From NCBI GenBank assembly GCA_018702955.1, contig JABJEK010000119.1, forward strand, positions 1 to 64,000: a stretch of DNA of 64,000 nt, given 5' to 3'. Below the pieces are notes generated by a model that had not been told where the DNA came from, searched no databases, and saw nothing but the letters and a program-made list of their open reading frames with translations. The first letter of the stretch is position 1, and the number at the start of each line of letters is the position of its first letter. Below are positions 34,477 through 43,425 of this stretch, in pieces. This stretch comes from Rhodospirillaceae bacterium. GTDB lineage: Bacteria > Pseudomonadota > Alphaproteobacteria > UBA6615. The position numbers and the translations under genes were made by a program.

Positions 34477-34558
34477 CGTCATGCCCGGACTTGATCCGGG
34501 CATCTCATGCGCCCTTCAGCTAAGTGACAAGATGCGCGGATCAAGTCCGCGCATGACG
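34477..34558. repeat. REP-like palindromic element with paired covarying hairpins
   Basis: The two 28-base ends (34477-34504 and 34531-34558) are inverted repeats of each other with only two differences. Each end is itself a hairpin around CCGGACTTGATCCGG or CGGATCAAGTCCG. The two differences, C to G at one base and G to C at its pairing partner, keep base pairing in each hairpin, which is direct covariation. CGTCATG and CATGACG form the outer tips. Similar elements are dispersed in many alphaproteobacterial chromosomes. It sits between the convergent pheA and nudC and may end both transcripts. Confidence 0.8.
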
Positions 34559-34579
34559 GGATGTAATTCGGGTGTTCAC

Positions 34580-35491
34580 TTAGTCCTCGGCGAGCCATTC
34601 CTCGATCAGGCGGCGGGCAATCGAGTCCGGTCGCGGCAGCTGGACCGGTGAGTCCGGCGTGGTCGCCTTCAACTCCGCGCGCGACAGCCACTCCGCCGAC
34701 AACAGTTCCTTCTCATCGATGGTGATCTCGGTATCCAGCGCGCGTGCGCGGAAACCGACCATCAGCGAGGCCGGGAAGGGCCAGGGCTGGGAGTGCTGGT
34801 ATTCGACGTCCGTTACCCGCACGCCGACCTCCTCGAAGACCTCGCGGGCGACGCAATCTTCCAGCGTCTCGCCCGGTTCCAGGAACCCCGCGAGCACGGA
34901 CTGCATCCGGCCCTGAAAGCGCGGTGATTTGCCCATGATGATGCGGTCCTCGTCATGGACCAGCATGATGCAGGCGACGTCCGTTCGCGGGAAATGCGAG
35001 GCGTTGCAGGCCTCATCGGTGCAGCGGCGCTGGTGTCCGGCGGATTCGCTCCGGGTCGGCGCGCCGCACACCCCGCAGAAACGGTGGCGCTGGTGCCAGT
35101 AATTGATGCCGCGCGCATAGGCGAGCAGATTGCCTTCTTCGCGGCCCACATAGGGGCCGACCTTGCGCAGATCCTCGAACATGCCGGCTGCGGCCAGAAC
35201 CTCATGCTCATGGGGGTCGGGGATGTGGCTGACGTCGAGGGTGAAATAGGCGGTCCCATCCACCAGACCCAGCAGGATCGGTTCGATGTCGTCGGCGCGC
35301 AAGGCCTCGATATGGTGGACCTCCAACGCGGCGGCCGCGACCGTCTCGCCGCTCACGACGAGATTATTCTGTTGCCAGACGGGCAACAGCCGGCTGGTGG
35401 TGGCGGACATTTGCTGTGCGAGCCAGTCCAGATCGTTGCGCAAATGCGAAACGCGGTCGAGATAGTCGCTGGAATAGTAATTGCGTGGCAA
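34580..35491 (-). CDS. nudC: NAD(+) diphosphatase / NADH pyrophosphatase NudC
   Basis: This 303-residue Nudix hydrolase has an N-terminal domain, a four-cysteine zinc ribbon (CGVCG then CTDEAC, followed by FPRTDVACIMLV), and a Nudix box reading GFLEPGETLEDCVAREVFEE. The NudC-specific tail after it includes the SQPWPFPASLMVGFRA motif. NudC cleaves NAD(H) and removes NAD caps from RNA 5' ends. Length is usual for alphaproteobacteria (about 310). It converges with pheA across the palindromic repeat and is divergent to the SRP RNA. Confidence 0.95.
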   Translation of the reverse strand: MPRNYYSSDYLDRVSHLRNDLDWLAQQMSATTSRLLPVWQQNNLVVSGETVAAAALEVHHIEALRADDIEPILLGLVDGTAYFTLDVSHIPDPHEHEVLAAAGMFEDLRKVGPYVGREEGNLLAYARGINYWHQRHRFCGVCGAPTRSESAGHQRRCTDEACNASHFPRTDVACIMLVHDEDRIIMGKSPRFQGRMQSVLAGFLEPGETLEDCVAREVFEEVGVRVTDVEYQHSQPWPFPASLMVGFRARALDTEITIDEKELLSAEWLSRAELKATTPDSPVQLPRPDSIARRLIEEWLAED

Positions 35492-35606
35492 CGGCTGACC
35501 TTTGAATTCGGGGCGGGATCGGGCCGTAACCTGTCATAGCTTTCGGCCTGTGGAAAGAGCCCGGAATTGTTGGTTTGGCCGTTGTTTATCGTGCCTCATG
35601 ATCTGG

Positions 35607-35612
35607 TATAGT
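35607..35612 (+). promoter_or_regulatory. Candidate -10 element of the SRP RNA gene
   Basis: TATAGT lies 4 bases before the predicted 5' end region of the SRP RNA, at the distance expected for a -10 element. A -35 match is poor: TTGTTT at 35582-35587 would need a 19-base spacer. Confidence 0.5.
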
Positions 35613-35615
35613 GCG

Positions 35616-35717
35616 CGTGGGAGGCCGGGCGGACGAGCGCCTCGCTAACCCGGTCAGGTCCGGAAGGAAGCAGCCGTAACGAGTTTCGCCCGGGTCGTAT
35701 TCAACCGGTCTCCCACC
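35616..35717 (+). ncRNA. ffs: Signal recognition particle RNA, small (4.5S) bacterial type
   Basis: The apical loop signature GGTCAGGTCCGGAAGGAAG followed by CAGCC (35652-35675) is the Ffh-binding part of SRP RNA. The ends GTGGGAG (35617-35623) and CTCCCAC (35710-35716) pair to close a single long hairpin of about 100 bases. The RNA joins Ffh to target nascent membrane proteins to the translocon. The position directly upstream of dnaX is conserved in alphaproteobacteria. The exact 5' and 3' ends are estimated. Confidence 0.95.
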
Positions 35718-35776
35718 TCGAACACCGAATCGGATATTGGTAGTTGAGCCAATCTGTCCGGGAACACGTGACACCG

Positions 35777-37774
35777 ATGACTGCCGACCTCGAAGATCAG
35801 CCGGGTGAACCGCCAGTCGCGGACGCGGATGAGTCTCTCGACGGCAGCCCGACCATCGATGATCCCAACCAGGCCAGTTTTCTCGATGGCGGTGGCGCCG
35901 CGCCCGAACCCGAACCGACACCGCCCGTAACGCCGGAGCCGCCCGAGGCACCCAAAGCCGCGGAACCCAAAGCTGCCAAACCAACACCAGCGCCCGAGAG
36001 CGACGCCACGGCGGACTATCAGGTGCTGGCGCGCAAGTATCGCCCGCAGGGTTTCGATGAACTGATCGGCCAGGAAGCGCTGGTACGCACGCTGACCAAC
36101 GCGTTCGCGCTCGACCGCGTGGCCCACGCGTTCATCCTGACGGGGGTGCGCGGGGTCGGTAAAACCACGACCGCGCGGATCATCGCCAAATGCCTGAACG
36201 CGCTCGATGGGCCGACGATTTCGCCCGCCGCCGATGACGAGCAATGCGTGGCGATCGCCGAGGACCGCCACCCCGATGTGATCGAGGTCGATGCCGCGAG
36301 CCGGACCGGGGTCGACGACATTCGCGAGATTCTCGACGGGGTGCGCTACCGGCCGGTGTTCGGGCGCTACAAGGTCTACATCATTGATGAGGTTCACATG
36401 CTGTCGCGGCACGCGTTCAACGCGCTGCTGAAGACGCTTGAGGAACCGCCCGAGCATGTGAAGTTCATCTTCGCGACGACCGAAATTCGCAAGGTACCGG
36501 TGACGGTGTTGTCGCGCTGCCAGCGTTTCGATCTGCGCCGGGTCGGTACGGACGAGCTGATGACCCATTTTGGCGGGATCGCGGCGGCCGAGGACGCGAA
36601 GCTCGAAGAGGGTGCGCTGCGCCTGATTGCGCGCGCCGCCGACGGTTCGGTGCGTGACGGCCTGTCGCTGCTCGATCAGGCGATCTCGGCCTATTGCTCC
36701 GGTGGGGCCGAGGCAACCGAAGACGATATTCGCGTCATGCTCGGCACCGCCGACAGTGCGGCCGTGTTCGACATGTTCGAGGCCCTGATGGCCGGGCGCA
36801 TCGCGGATGCGCTGGCGGGGCTGGGCACGCTGCATGACGCGGGTGCCGACCCGCTGGCGGTGCTGCAGGATTTGCTGGAACTCAGCCACTGGATTACGCG
36901 GGTCAAACTCGTGCCCAAGGCGGCCGAGGATGCCGCCGTGTCCGAGCTTGAACGCACGCGCGGTCAGGCGATGGCGCAGGGCTTGACCGTCGCCGTGCTG
37001 TCGCGCGCCTGGCAGATGCTGCTGAAGGGTGTCGGCGAGGTGCAACGCGCGCCGTCGGCCATGCCCGCCGCGGAGATGGTGCTGATCCGGCTCGCCCATG
37101 CCGCCGACATGCCGTCCCCCGGGGACATCGTCAAAAAACTCGAGAGCGAGCCCGCACCCACTCCAGCCGCTGCGCCGGCGACGGCAGAAGCATCACCCGC
37201 TGGAAACGGCGGGTCGGGCGGCGGTGCGCATGCGGTTGCCGGGAACGGCGGCGGTGCGGACGCCGTGGCAGCCATGGCTCAGGACCCGCGCGACATGCCG
37301 TCACCGGAGACTGCATCCGATCCCGCACCCCAGGCGCTCGCCGATCCCCAGAGTTTCCGCGAACTCGTCGAGTTGTTTGGTGCGCGCCGCGAGATCGCCC
37401 TGCGCAGCCATCTCTTCAACAACGTATACATGGTGACCTACGAGCCCGGGCGGCTCGAGTTTCGCCCCAACGAGCACGCACCTTCAGATTTGCCGGGGCA
37501 GGTGCTGAACCGGTTGCGAGAGTGGCTGGGTGCCCATTGGCAGGTGAGTGTTTCGGGCGCGGAGGGTGAGGCGACGCTGGCCGAACAGGACCAGGAAGCC
37601 GAAGCCGTGACGTATCGCGAAGCGGCCGAGCACCCGGTTGTACGGGCCGCGCTTGAGGCCTTTCCCGGCGCCAGCATTGAAAAGGTCGAAGCGCGTGACC
37701 CGGGCACCGCCGATCTGTTGCCCGACGCCGCGCCCACCGAAGACGATGACGAAACTGAGGATGACGACGCATGA
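35777..37774 (+). CDS. dnaX: DNA polymerase III subunit gamma/tau, zinc cysteines lost
   Basis: The start at 35777 (ATG) gives 665 residues; TTG at 35744 is an in-frame alternative without a better ribosome site. An acidic, Pro- and Ala-rich stretch of about 80 residues comes first. The AAA+ clamp loader domain follows: YRPQGFDELIGQEALV, Walker A GVRGVGKTTTA (Lys129), DEVHMLS and sensor regions, then the tau-type C-terminal domains. In most DnaX proteins a loop after Walker A holds four zinc-binding cysteines (LNC...PCGxCxxC). Here it reads KCLNA and PAADDEQC (Cys157), so three of the four are gone. dnaX overlaps ybaB by ATGA. Confidence 0.93.
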   Translation: MTADLEDQPGEPPVADADESLDGSPTIDDPNQASFLDGGGAAPEPEPTPPVTPEPPEAPKAAEPKAAKPTPAPESDATADYQVLARKYRPQGFDELIGQEALVRTLTNAFALDRVAHAFILTGVRGVGKTTTARIIAKCLNALDGPTISPAADDEQCVAIAEDRHPDVIEVDAASRTGVDDIREILDGVRYRPVFGRYKVYIIDEVHMLSRHAFNALLKTLEEPPEHVKFIFATTEIRKVPVTVLSRCQRFDLRRVGTDELMTHFGGIAAAEDAKLEEGALRLIARAADGSVRDGLSLLDQAISAYCSGGAEATEDDIRVMLGTADSAAVFDMFEALMAGRIADALAGLGTLHDAGADPLAVLQDLLELSHWITRVKLVPKAAEDAAVSELERTRGQAMAQGLTVAVLSRAWQMLLKGVGEVQRAPSAMPAAEMVLIRLAHAADMPSPGDIVKKLESEPAPTPAAAPATAEASPAGNGGSGGGAHAVAGNGGGADAVAAMAQDPRDMPSPETASDPAPQALADPQSFRELVELFGARREIALRSHLFNNVYMVTYEPGRLEFRPNEHAPSDLPGQVLNRLREWLGAHWQVSVSGAEGEATLAEQDQEAEAVTYREAAEHPVVRAALEAFPGASIEKVEARDPGTADLLPDAAPTEDDDETEDDDA

Positions 37775-38100
37775 AAAATCTCGGCCAGTTGATGAAGCAG
37801 GCGCAGGAAATGCAGGCCAAGATGGGCGAGATGCAGGAGCGCCTGGCCGAGATGTCGGTCGAGGGCTCTTCGGCGGCCGGGATGGTCACCGTGACCCTCA
37901 GCGGCAAGGGCGAGTTGAAGGGTCTCAAGATCGACCCGAGCCTGGTGAACCCGGATGAGGCCGATATTCTCGAAGACCTGATCGTCGCGGCGCATGCCGA
38001 TGCGAAGGCGAAATCCGAACAACAGGCAGCCGACCAGATGAAGGAACTCACCGGTGGCCTGAACCTGCCGCCGGGCTTCAATATGCCCTTTGGCGGCTGA
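37771..38100 (+). CDS. ybaB: YbaB/EbfC family nucleoid-associated protein
   Basis: This 109-residue protein has the family plan: an N-terminal helix (LGQLMKQAQEMQAKMGEMQE), a central beta part GMVTVTLSGKGELKGLKIDP, and a C-terminal helix and tail with LPPGFNMPFGG. YbaB binds DNA as a dimer without strict sequence need and is encoded next to dnaX and recR in most bacteria. The start overlaps the dnaX stop by ATGA. recR starts 14 bases after it. Role in recombination or nucleoid organisation is inferred from this conserved order. Confidence 0.94.
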   Translation: MKNLGQLMKQAQEMQAKMGEMQERLAEMSVEGSSAAGMVTVTLSGKGELKGLKIDPSLVNPDEADILEDLIVAAHADAKAKSEQQAADQMKELTGGLNLPPGFNMPFGG

Positions 38101-38114
38101 CGCGCCGGGTTTGA

Positions 38115-38705
38115 ATGTCGACACCTGAAATCGAACGGCTCGTCGATCTGCTGGCGAAGCTGCCGGGGCTCGGGCCCCGTTCGGCGCGGCGTGCGGCACT
38201 GCATCTGATCAAGCGGCCCCAGTTCATGCAACCGCTCGCCGAGGCGCTGACGGGCGTGGTGACGGCGATCCGCACCTGTAGCGCGTGCGGCAATATCGAT
38301 TCCGTCGATCCCTGCCGGATATGTGACGATATAGAACGCGATCGCACGGTGATCTGCGTGATCGAGGATGTGGCCGATCTCTGGGCGCTGGAGCGCACGG
38401 CCTCCTATGGCGGTCTCTACCATGTGCTGGGCGGCACCCTGTCGGCCCTCGACGGGGTCGGTCCGGATGATCTGCGGATCGGCAAGCTGCTCGACCGGGC
38501 ACGGTCCGAGGCGGTCGGCGAGGTGATCCTCGCAACCAACGCGACCGTCGCGGGCCAGACCACGGCCCATTACATCACCGAGCGGCTGGCGAATTCAGGT
38601 GTGAAAATCTCGCGCCTGGCCCACGGCGTGCCGGTGGGCGGCGAGCTCGACTATCTGGATGACGGGACGCTGACCGCCGCGCTCAAGAGCCGGCGCGAAG
38701 TTTAG
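38115..38705 (+). CDS. recR: Recombination mediator RecR
   Basis: This 196-residue protein has an N-terminal helix-hairpin-helix ([19 protein letters not shown]). A four-cysteine zinc finger follows (CSACG then CRICDD), then the Toprim domain starting at [16 protein letters not shown], and the segment [16 protein letters not shown]. The C-terminal Walker-B-like region is [19 protein letters not shown]. It works with RecF/RecO to load RecA at gaps. Length is standard (about 198). It is third in the dnaX-ybaB-recR transcript and convergent with rmuC. Confidence 0.96.
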   Translation: MSTPEIERLVDLLAKLPGLGPRSARRAALHLIKRPQFMQPLAEALTGVVTAIRTCSACGNIDSVDPCRICDDIERDRTVICVIEDVADLWALERTASYGGLYHVLGGTLSALDGVGPDDLRIGKLLDRARSEAVGEVILATNATVAGQTTAHYITERLANSGVKISRLAHGVPVGGELDYLDDGTLTAALKSRREV

Positions 38706-38736
38706 CGCCTACGCGTTCGCCTCTACTCGCTAACAG

Positions 38737-39894
38737 CTACTCAACGGTCCGCAGGAGCGGGTGGTCGTCTTCGGGCGAACCGTCAGGCGGACCATCCAGC
38801 GAGTCTTCGATGGCCGGGACGTCGCCTTCGCCGAGCTGGATGTCCTGGATCTGATCGCCACGTCGGGTGATCTTGCCCGTGGATGTGCGGATCTCGCGGA
38901 TGTCCTTCTCGGCCAGGGCGAAATGCGCCTCCAGATGCCCGACCCGCTTGTCGAGACGCTCCACATCCTCGAGCATCTTCATGACCTCGATCTGGATGAC
39001 CCCGGCGGCCTCCTTCATGCGCACGTCTTTCATGACGGCGCGCATGGTGTTGAGCAGCGCCCAGAGCGTCGTGGGCGAGACGATGAAGACCTTGGCGCGA
39101 TTGGCCGCATCGACGACATCGGCAAAGGATGAGTGCAGTTCCGCATAGACCGCCTCGGACGGCAGGAACATGAGTGCGGCATCCGCCGTCTCGCCGGGGA
39201 CGATGTATTTCTCGGCGATCGCCTTCACATGGACGGCGATATCGCGACGCAGGGCGCGTTCGGCCTCCTTGCGTTCGGTGTCGGTCCCGGCGGCCTGTAA
39301 CTGGCGCCACGCTTCCAGCGGGAACTTCGCATCGATCACGATCGGGCCGGGTGGATTGGGCAGATCGAGCAGGCAGTCCGCGCGTTTGCCGTCGGCGAGC
39401 GTCGCCTGGAAGGTGTAGCTGTCCGGTGGCAGGACCGCCTCGACCAGACCCTGAAGCTGGACTTCGCCGAACGCGCCGCGCGCCTGCTTGTTGGACAGGA
39501 TATCCTGCAGCCCGACGACCTGGGATGACAGGTCGGACAGGTTCTTCTGGGCGGTGTCGATCCGCACCAGCCGTTCCTTGAGCTCGTCGAGATTTGTCTT
39601 CTGGGTCTTGTTGGTCTTTTCCAGAGTCTCGTTGATTTTCCCGGTCAGGAGCTGCAACCGGTCGTCGACCGCCTTGGCGAGCGCGCGTTCCTGGGCCTGC
39701 AGGGTCTGGGCGAGCTGGGCCTGCTGGGCCGCCTGGGCCTCGGTCATCTGGGACAACCGTTCGGCTAAAGCCACGACATCACTGTTCGTTTCGGGCTCGC
39801 CCGGGCCCGGGCGCGTGCGGAGCAGATAGGCGGTGGCCGCAGCCCCAACGGCAACGGCGCCGATAACGGCGACGATCAGAAGCAGGATATCCAT
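38737..39894 (-). CDS. rmuC: DNA recombination protein RmuC
   Basis: This 385-residue protein starts with a membrane anchor (residues 3-25), then a coiled-coil stretch of about 70 residues rich in Gln, Leu and Lys. The RmuC nuclease-like core follows: GAFGEVQLQGLVEAVLPPDS, LDLPNPPGPIVIDAKFPLEA, the conserved Asp-Lys, and LMFLPSEAVYAELH. In E. coli it limits inversions between short repeats. Length is within range (about 390-480). It ends 31 bases from the recR stop and is transcribed toward it. It is divergent to def. Confidence 0.92.
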   Translation of the reverse strand: MDILLLIVAVIGAVAVGAAATAYLLRTRPGPGEPETNSDVVALAERLSQMTEAQAAQQAQLAQTLQAQERALAKAVDDRLQLLTGKINETLEKTNKTQKTNLDELKERLVRIDTAQKNLSDLSSQVVGLQDILSNKQARGAFGEVQLQGLVEAVLPPDSYTFQATLADGKRADCLLDLPNPPGPIVIDAKFPLEAWRQLQAAGTDTERKEAERALRRDIAVHVKAIAEKYIVPGETADAALMFLPSEAVYAELHSSFADVVDAANRAKVFIVSPTTLWALLNTMRAVMKDVRMKEAAGVIQIEVMKMLEDVERLDKRVGHLEAHFALAEKDIREIRTSTGKITRRGDQIQDIQLGEGDVPAIEDSLDGPPDGSPEDDHPLLRTVE

Positions 39895-39935
39895 GGGCGT
39901 ATTCTAGCAATCGGTCTCTTGAGTCGCCGGTCGGC

Positions 39936-39964
39936 TTGACGTCGGGCATGGGAGGCCATAGGTA
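39936..39964 (+). promoter_or_regulatory. Candidate promoter of the def-fmt-truA operon
   Basis: TTGACG (39936-39941) is followed after 17 bases by TAGGTA (39959-39964), in the gap between divergent rmuC and def. The -35 is good and the -10 poor, as is common in alphaproteobacteria. The leader would be about 40 bases. Confidence 0.35.
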
Positions 39965-40010
39965 ACAGCCCGAATTGTTTGGATTTTCTCAGTTTTAAAG
40001 GTCACCCGCG

Positions 40011-40523
40011 ATGGCGAAACTGCCGATCGTTCTGGCGCCGGATCCGGTGCTCAAATTGAAGTGCGAACCGGTCGTGTCGATCGATGACGGGGTGCGCCGA
40101 TTGCTCGACGATATGCTCGAGACCATGTACGACGCGCCGGGAATCGGCCTGTCGGCGCCCCAGGTGGCCGCCGAGCAGCGTGTGATTGTGTGCGATGTTG
40201 CGCGCGAGGATGAGGTGCCGCAGCCCTACGGCATGATCAATCCCGAGATCACCTGGCGCTCGGATGAGAATGTGCTGGCCGAAGAGGGTTGCCTGTCGAT
40301 TCCCGATCACTATGCCGAGGTGTCGCGGTCGCGCGAAATCAAGGTCGGCTTTCTCGACCCCGATGGTGCTTCCCAGGAACTGGAAGCCAGCGGGCTCTTG
40401 TCGGCCTGTATCCAGCATGAGATCGATCATCTCGACGGGGTTTTGTTCATCGACTATCTGACGCCGCTCAAGCGGAATATCATCCTCCGCAAGATGAAGA
40501 AGTTGAAGCGGCTGCAGGCATAG
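40011..40523 (+). CDS. def: Peptide deformylase
   Basis: This 170-residue enzyme removes formyl groups from new proteins. The three signature motifs are present: [16 protein letters not shown] (metal-ligand Cys) and [12 protein letters not shown] (two His ligands and the catalytic Glu). Length fits type 1 deformylases. fmt, which adds the formyl group to initiator tRNA, follows 49 bases downstream, the usual pairing. A GGTCACCCGCG leader with weak ribosome site precedes the ATG. Confidence 0.96.
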   Translation: MAKLPIVLAPDPVLKLKCEPVVSIDDGVRRLLDDMLETMYDAPGIGLSAPQVAAEQRVIVCDVAREDEVPQPYGMINPEITWRSDENVLAEEGCLSIPDHYAEVSRSREIKVGFLDPDGASQELEASGLLSACIQHEIDHLDGVLFIDYLTPLKRNIILRKMKKLKRLQA

Positions 40524-40572
40524 ACGGCGGCGACACCGCTGCCGCACGAATGAGAACGGGACGGCACGGAAC

Positions 40573-41487
40573 ATGCGTATAGCCTTTCTCGGCACACCGG
40601 ATTTTTCGGTTCCGGCCCTCGATGCATTGCGGGCGACGGGGCATGAGGTCGCGTGCGTCTACACCCAGCCGCCACGCCCGGCGGGACGGGGTCAGAGTGA
40701 ACGCCGTTCGCCGGTCCATGAACATGCTGACGCTGCGGGCATCCCGGTGCGTACCCCGGCGACCCTGCGCGAGGAAGAAGCTCAGGCGGAATTCGCGGCG
40801 TTGAATCTCGATGTCGCTGTGGTCGTCGCCTATGGGTTGATCCTGCCCCAGCCGGTGCTCGACGCGCCGAGGCTCGGTTGCATCAATATTCATGCGTCCC
40901 TGCTGCCGCGTTGGCGCGGCGCGGCGCCGATCCAGCGCGCGATCCAGGCGGGTGACGCGGAGACCGGGGTCACGATCATGCAGATGGACGCGGGTCTCGA
41001 TACCGGTCCGGAGCTGTTGCGCGAGGCGATCCCGATCACGAGCCAGACCAACGCGGGCATGCTCCATGACGCGCTCGCCGCTCTGGGCGGGAGGTTGATC
41101 GTTGAAGCGTTGGCGGGCCTCGAAGCGGGAACGCTGAACGCCGTTGCCCAGCCGGATACCGGTGAGACCTATGCCGCGAAAATCGCGCGCGGAGAGGAGC
41201 GGATCGATTGGGCGCAGCCGGCCACGGTGCTTGACCGTCATGTGCGCGCCTTCGCGCCCTGGCCCGGCGCGTGGTTTGAACATGACGGCGAGCGGATCAA
41301 GGTTCTGGCGGTCGATGTGGTCGCGGGTCACGGTAAACCCGGGGTGGTGCTCGATGACGCGCTCACCGTGGCGTGTGGCGAAGGCGGATTACGGCTGGTC
41401 ACGGTCCAGCGGGCGGGCAAGGCGGCGATGGCAGCGGCGGATTACCTGCGCGGCCGGCCGGTCGCCGCGGGCGCGGTGTTCACATGA
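40573..41487 (+). CDS. fmt: Methionyl-tRNA formyltransferase
   Basis: This 304-residue enzyme formylates initiator Met-tRNA. It begins [20 protein letters not shown]. The catalytic signature [18 protein letters not shown], with the Asn-His-Asp set (CINIHASL and [15 protein letters not shown]), follows, and a C-terminal OB-fold domain starts around residue 208 with [11 protein letters not shown]. Length is standard. It overlaps truA by ATGA at 41484-41487 and follows def. Confidence 0.96.
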   Translation: MRIAFLGTPDFSVPALDALRATGHEVACVYTQPPRPAGRGQSERRSPVHEHADAAGIPVRTPATLREEEAQAEFAALNLDVAVVVAYGLILPQPVLDAPRLGCINIHASLLPRWRGAAPIQRAIQAGDAETGVTIMQMDAGLDTGPELLREAIPITSQTNAGMLHDALAALGGRLIVEALAGLEAGTLNAVAQPDTGETYAAKIARGEERIDWAQPATVLDRHVRAFAPWPGAWFEHDGERIKVLAVDVVAGHGKPGVVLDDALTVACGEGGLRLVTVQRAGKAAMAAADYLRGRPVAAGAVFT

Positions 41488-42221
41488 CCCGCTACAAGCT
41501 GACGGTCGAGTATGACGGGACCGGTTATGTCGGCTGGCAGCGTCAGGACAACGGCCCCTCGATCCAGGCGGAACTCGAACGCGCGGTACATGCGTTCTGC
41601 GATGAGGACGCAATTGTCCACGGCGCGGGCCGCACCGACGCCGGGGTCCATGCGGAGGCCATGACTGCCCATGTGGATATCGAGAAGGACGTCGGCGCCG
41701 ACACGGTGCGTGACGCGATGAACCATTTTTTGCGCGAGGTTCCGGTTTCAGTGTTGCTGGCCGAAGCCGTCGATGACGAGTTTCATGCGCGTTATGCGGC
41801 GACGGCGCGGCATTACCGCTACCGCATCCTGAATCGCCGGCCGCACCCGGCCCTCGATGCGGGGCGTGTCTGGTGGGTTCGTGTCCGGCTTGATGCCGAT
41901 GCGATGGCAGACGCCGCGCAGGAACTTCTCGGGCATCACGACTTCACCTCGTTCCGGGCGACGCTGTGCCAGGCAAAGTCGCCGGTGAAGACGCTCGATC
42001 GGCTGACGGTTTCGCGGCACGGGGAAGAACTGGTCGTGGAGGCGTCGGCGCCGTCATTTCTGCACCATCAGGTGCGTAACATCGTCGGGACACTCAAGCT
42101 CGTCGGGGAGGGCAAGTGGACGCGCGGTGATGTGCGCGACGCCCTGGCGGCGCGCGATCGCGCAGCGGGGGGACCGACGGCACCGCCGGACGGGCTCAGC
42201 CTCGTGCGCGTGGAATACTGA
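41484..42221 (+). CDS. truA: tRNA pseudouridine(38-40) synthase TruA
   Basis: The ATG at 41484, in a 4-base overlap with fmt, gives 245 residues. It begins [19 protein letters not shown], the family opening, and carries the catalytic-Asp motif [26 protein letters not shown] and [20 protein letters not shown], the RNA-binding region, follow. It modifies uridines 38-40 in the anticodon stem. The frame is open upstream into fmt, but no family sequence lies there. The MFS gene starts 1 base after the stop. Confidence 0.96.
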   Translation: MTRYKLTVEYDGTGYVGWQRQDNGPSIQAELERAVHAFCDEDAIVHGAGRTDAGVHAEAMTAHVDIEKDVGADTVRDAMNHFLREVPVSVLLAEAVDDEFHARYAATARHYRYRILNRRPHPALDAGRVWWVRVRLDADAMADAAQELLGHHDFTSFRATLCQAKSPVKTLDRLTVSRHGEELVVEASAPSFLHHQVRNIVGTLKLVGEGKWTRGDVRDALAARDRAAGGPTAPPDGLSLVRVEY

Positions 42222-42222
42222 G

Positions 42223-43425
42223 TTGGCGCAGGCCTCGGATACCCAACGCCCGTCCCGACTGATCCTGTTTATTCTCATCGCGGCCGGTGGCGCCTCGCTG
42301 CTCTCGACGGACCTCTATGCGCCGTCGCTGCCGCATCTCCCCGGCTATTTCGGTACGCGCGCGGAGACGGTGCAGCTCACCATGGCGTTGAACATGGCGG
42401 CCTTCGCCGTGGCTCAGCTTGTCTGGGGGCCGCTGAGCGACCGGTACGGCCGACGGGTGGTATTCCTGATCGGCATGACCGCGTTCCTGTTTACGGCGGT
42501 GGGCGCGGCCCTGTCCCAGACCATCGGGCACCTCCTTGCGGCGCGGATCCTGATGGGGGCTTCGGCCAGCGTCGAAGCCGTGATAGTCCTCGCGGTCATC
42601 GGCGATATCTACAAGTCGGAAGACTCGGCCAAGATTTACGCAATCTACGGCATGATCATCGCGCTGGTGCCGGCTGTCGGGCCGATCATCGGCGGGTTTG
42701 TCTTTGAATGGTTTGGCTGGCAGGCGAACTTCACCCTGCTCGCCGTCATCATCGCCGCGGTGCTCCTGTTGGCCGTGCTGCGACTGCCCGAGACCCTTGT
42801 GACCCATGAGCGGGTGGCGCTGCGCGTGGGGACGATTGTGTCGGGTTATGCCCGGTTGCTGTCGCTGCGTGCGTTCGTGATGATTTCGTTGACCCTGGGG
42901 CTGGCTCTCGGGGCCATTTTTGCGTTCATCACCGAGGCGCCGTTTTTGCTGATCGATCGGCACGACGTTGCCACGCGGCACTATGGGCTATTCCAGGGTG
43001 CGATTGTGATCGCATTCTTTTTCGGCAGCATGCTGTCGAACAAGATCGTCGGACGGATCGGTGTCACACGGCTTTTTGGGTTTGGCGTTGTGACGGCATC
43101 GGTGTCGGGATTGTTGATGCTACTGGCCGTCGCGTTTGGTGACACGCCGGTCTCCCTGACGGCGGCGATGAGCGTGTTTGCATTCGCACTGGGCCCGTTG
43201 TTTGCCTCGGCACCGGTCCTGGCGTTCCAGCAGGCGGGTGATCAGGGCCGGGGGATGAGCGCGGCGATGCTGGCGACATTCGAGATGGCGGGTGCGGCGG
43301 CGGGTGCATTCTTCGTCAGCCTGGCACCTGACGGTTCGGCATGGCCCCTGGCGATTTGTGTGACGGGGGCGTCTGCACTGATTCTTGTGTCCGGTATCGT
43401 CGGACTACGCGCGTGTCGCGACTAG
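42223..43425 (+). CDS. MFS drug-resistance transporter, Bcr/CflA family
   Basis: I place the start at the TTG at 42223, right after the truA stop (400 residues). No ATG occurs before the first membrane helix, so a TTG or GTG start is likely. Twelve membrane helices are predictable. Helix 1 has STDLYAPSLPHL, the Bcr/CflA signature; motif A appears as GPLSDRYGRR between helices 2 and 3; motif C-like Gly/Pro-rich sequence (ALVPAVGPIIGGF) marks a drug-proton antiporter. Substrates are unknown. It is coupled to truA by position, and its stop shares CTAG with the opposite membrane gene. Confidence 0.88.
   Translation: MAQASDTQRPSRLILFILIAAGGASLLSTDLYAPSLPHLPGYFGTRAETVQLTMALNMAAFAVAQLVWGPLSDRYGRRVVFLIGMTAFLFTAVGAALSQTIGHLLAARILMGASASVEAVIVLAVIGDIYKSEDSAKIYAIYGMIIALVPAVGPIIGGFVFEWFGWQANFTLLAVIIAAVLLLAVLRLPETLVTHERVALRVGTIVSGYARLLSLRAFVMISLTLGLALGAIFAFITEAPFLLIDRHDVATRHYGLFQGAIVIAFFFGSMLSNKIVGRIGVTRLFGFGVVTASVSGLLMLLAVAFGDTPVSLTAAMSVFAFALGPLFASAPVLAFQQAGDQGRGMSAAMLATFEMAGAAAGAFFVSLAPDGSAWPLAICVTGASALILVSGIVGLRACRD

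Noticed and set aside
35654..37099. A 481-residue open frame opposite the SRP RNA and dnaX
   Set aside because: Runs antisense through the SRP RNA hairpin and the DnaX AAA+ domain, and shows no motif.
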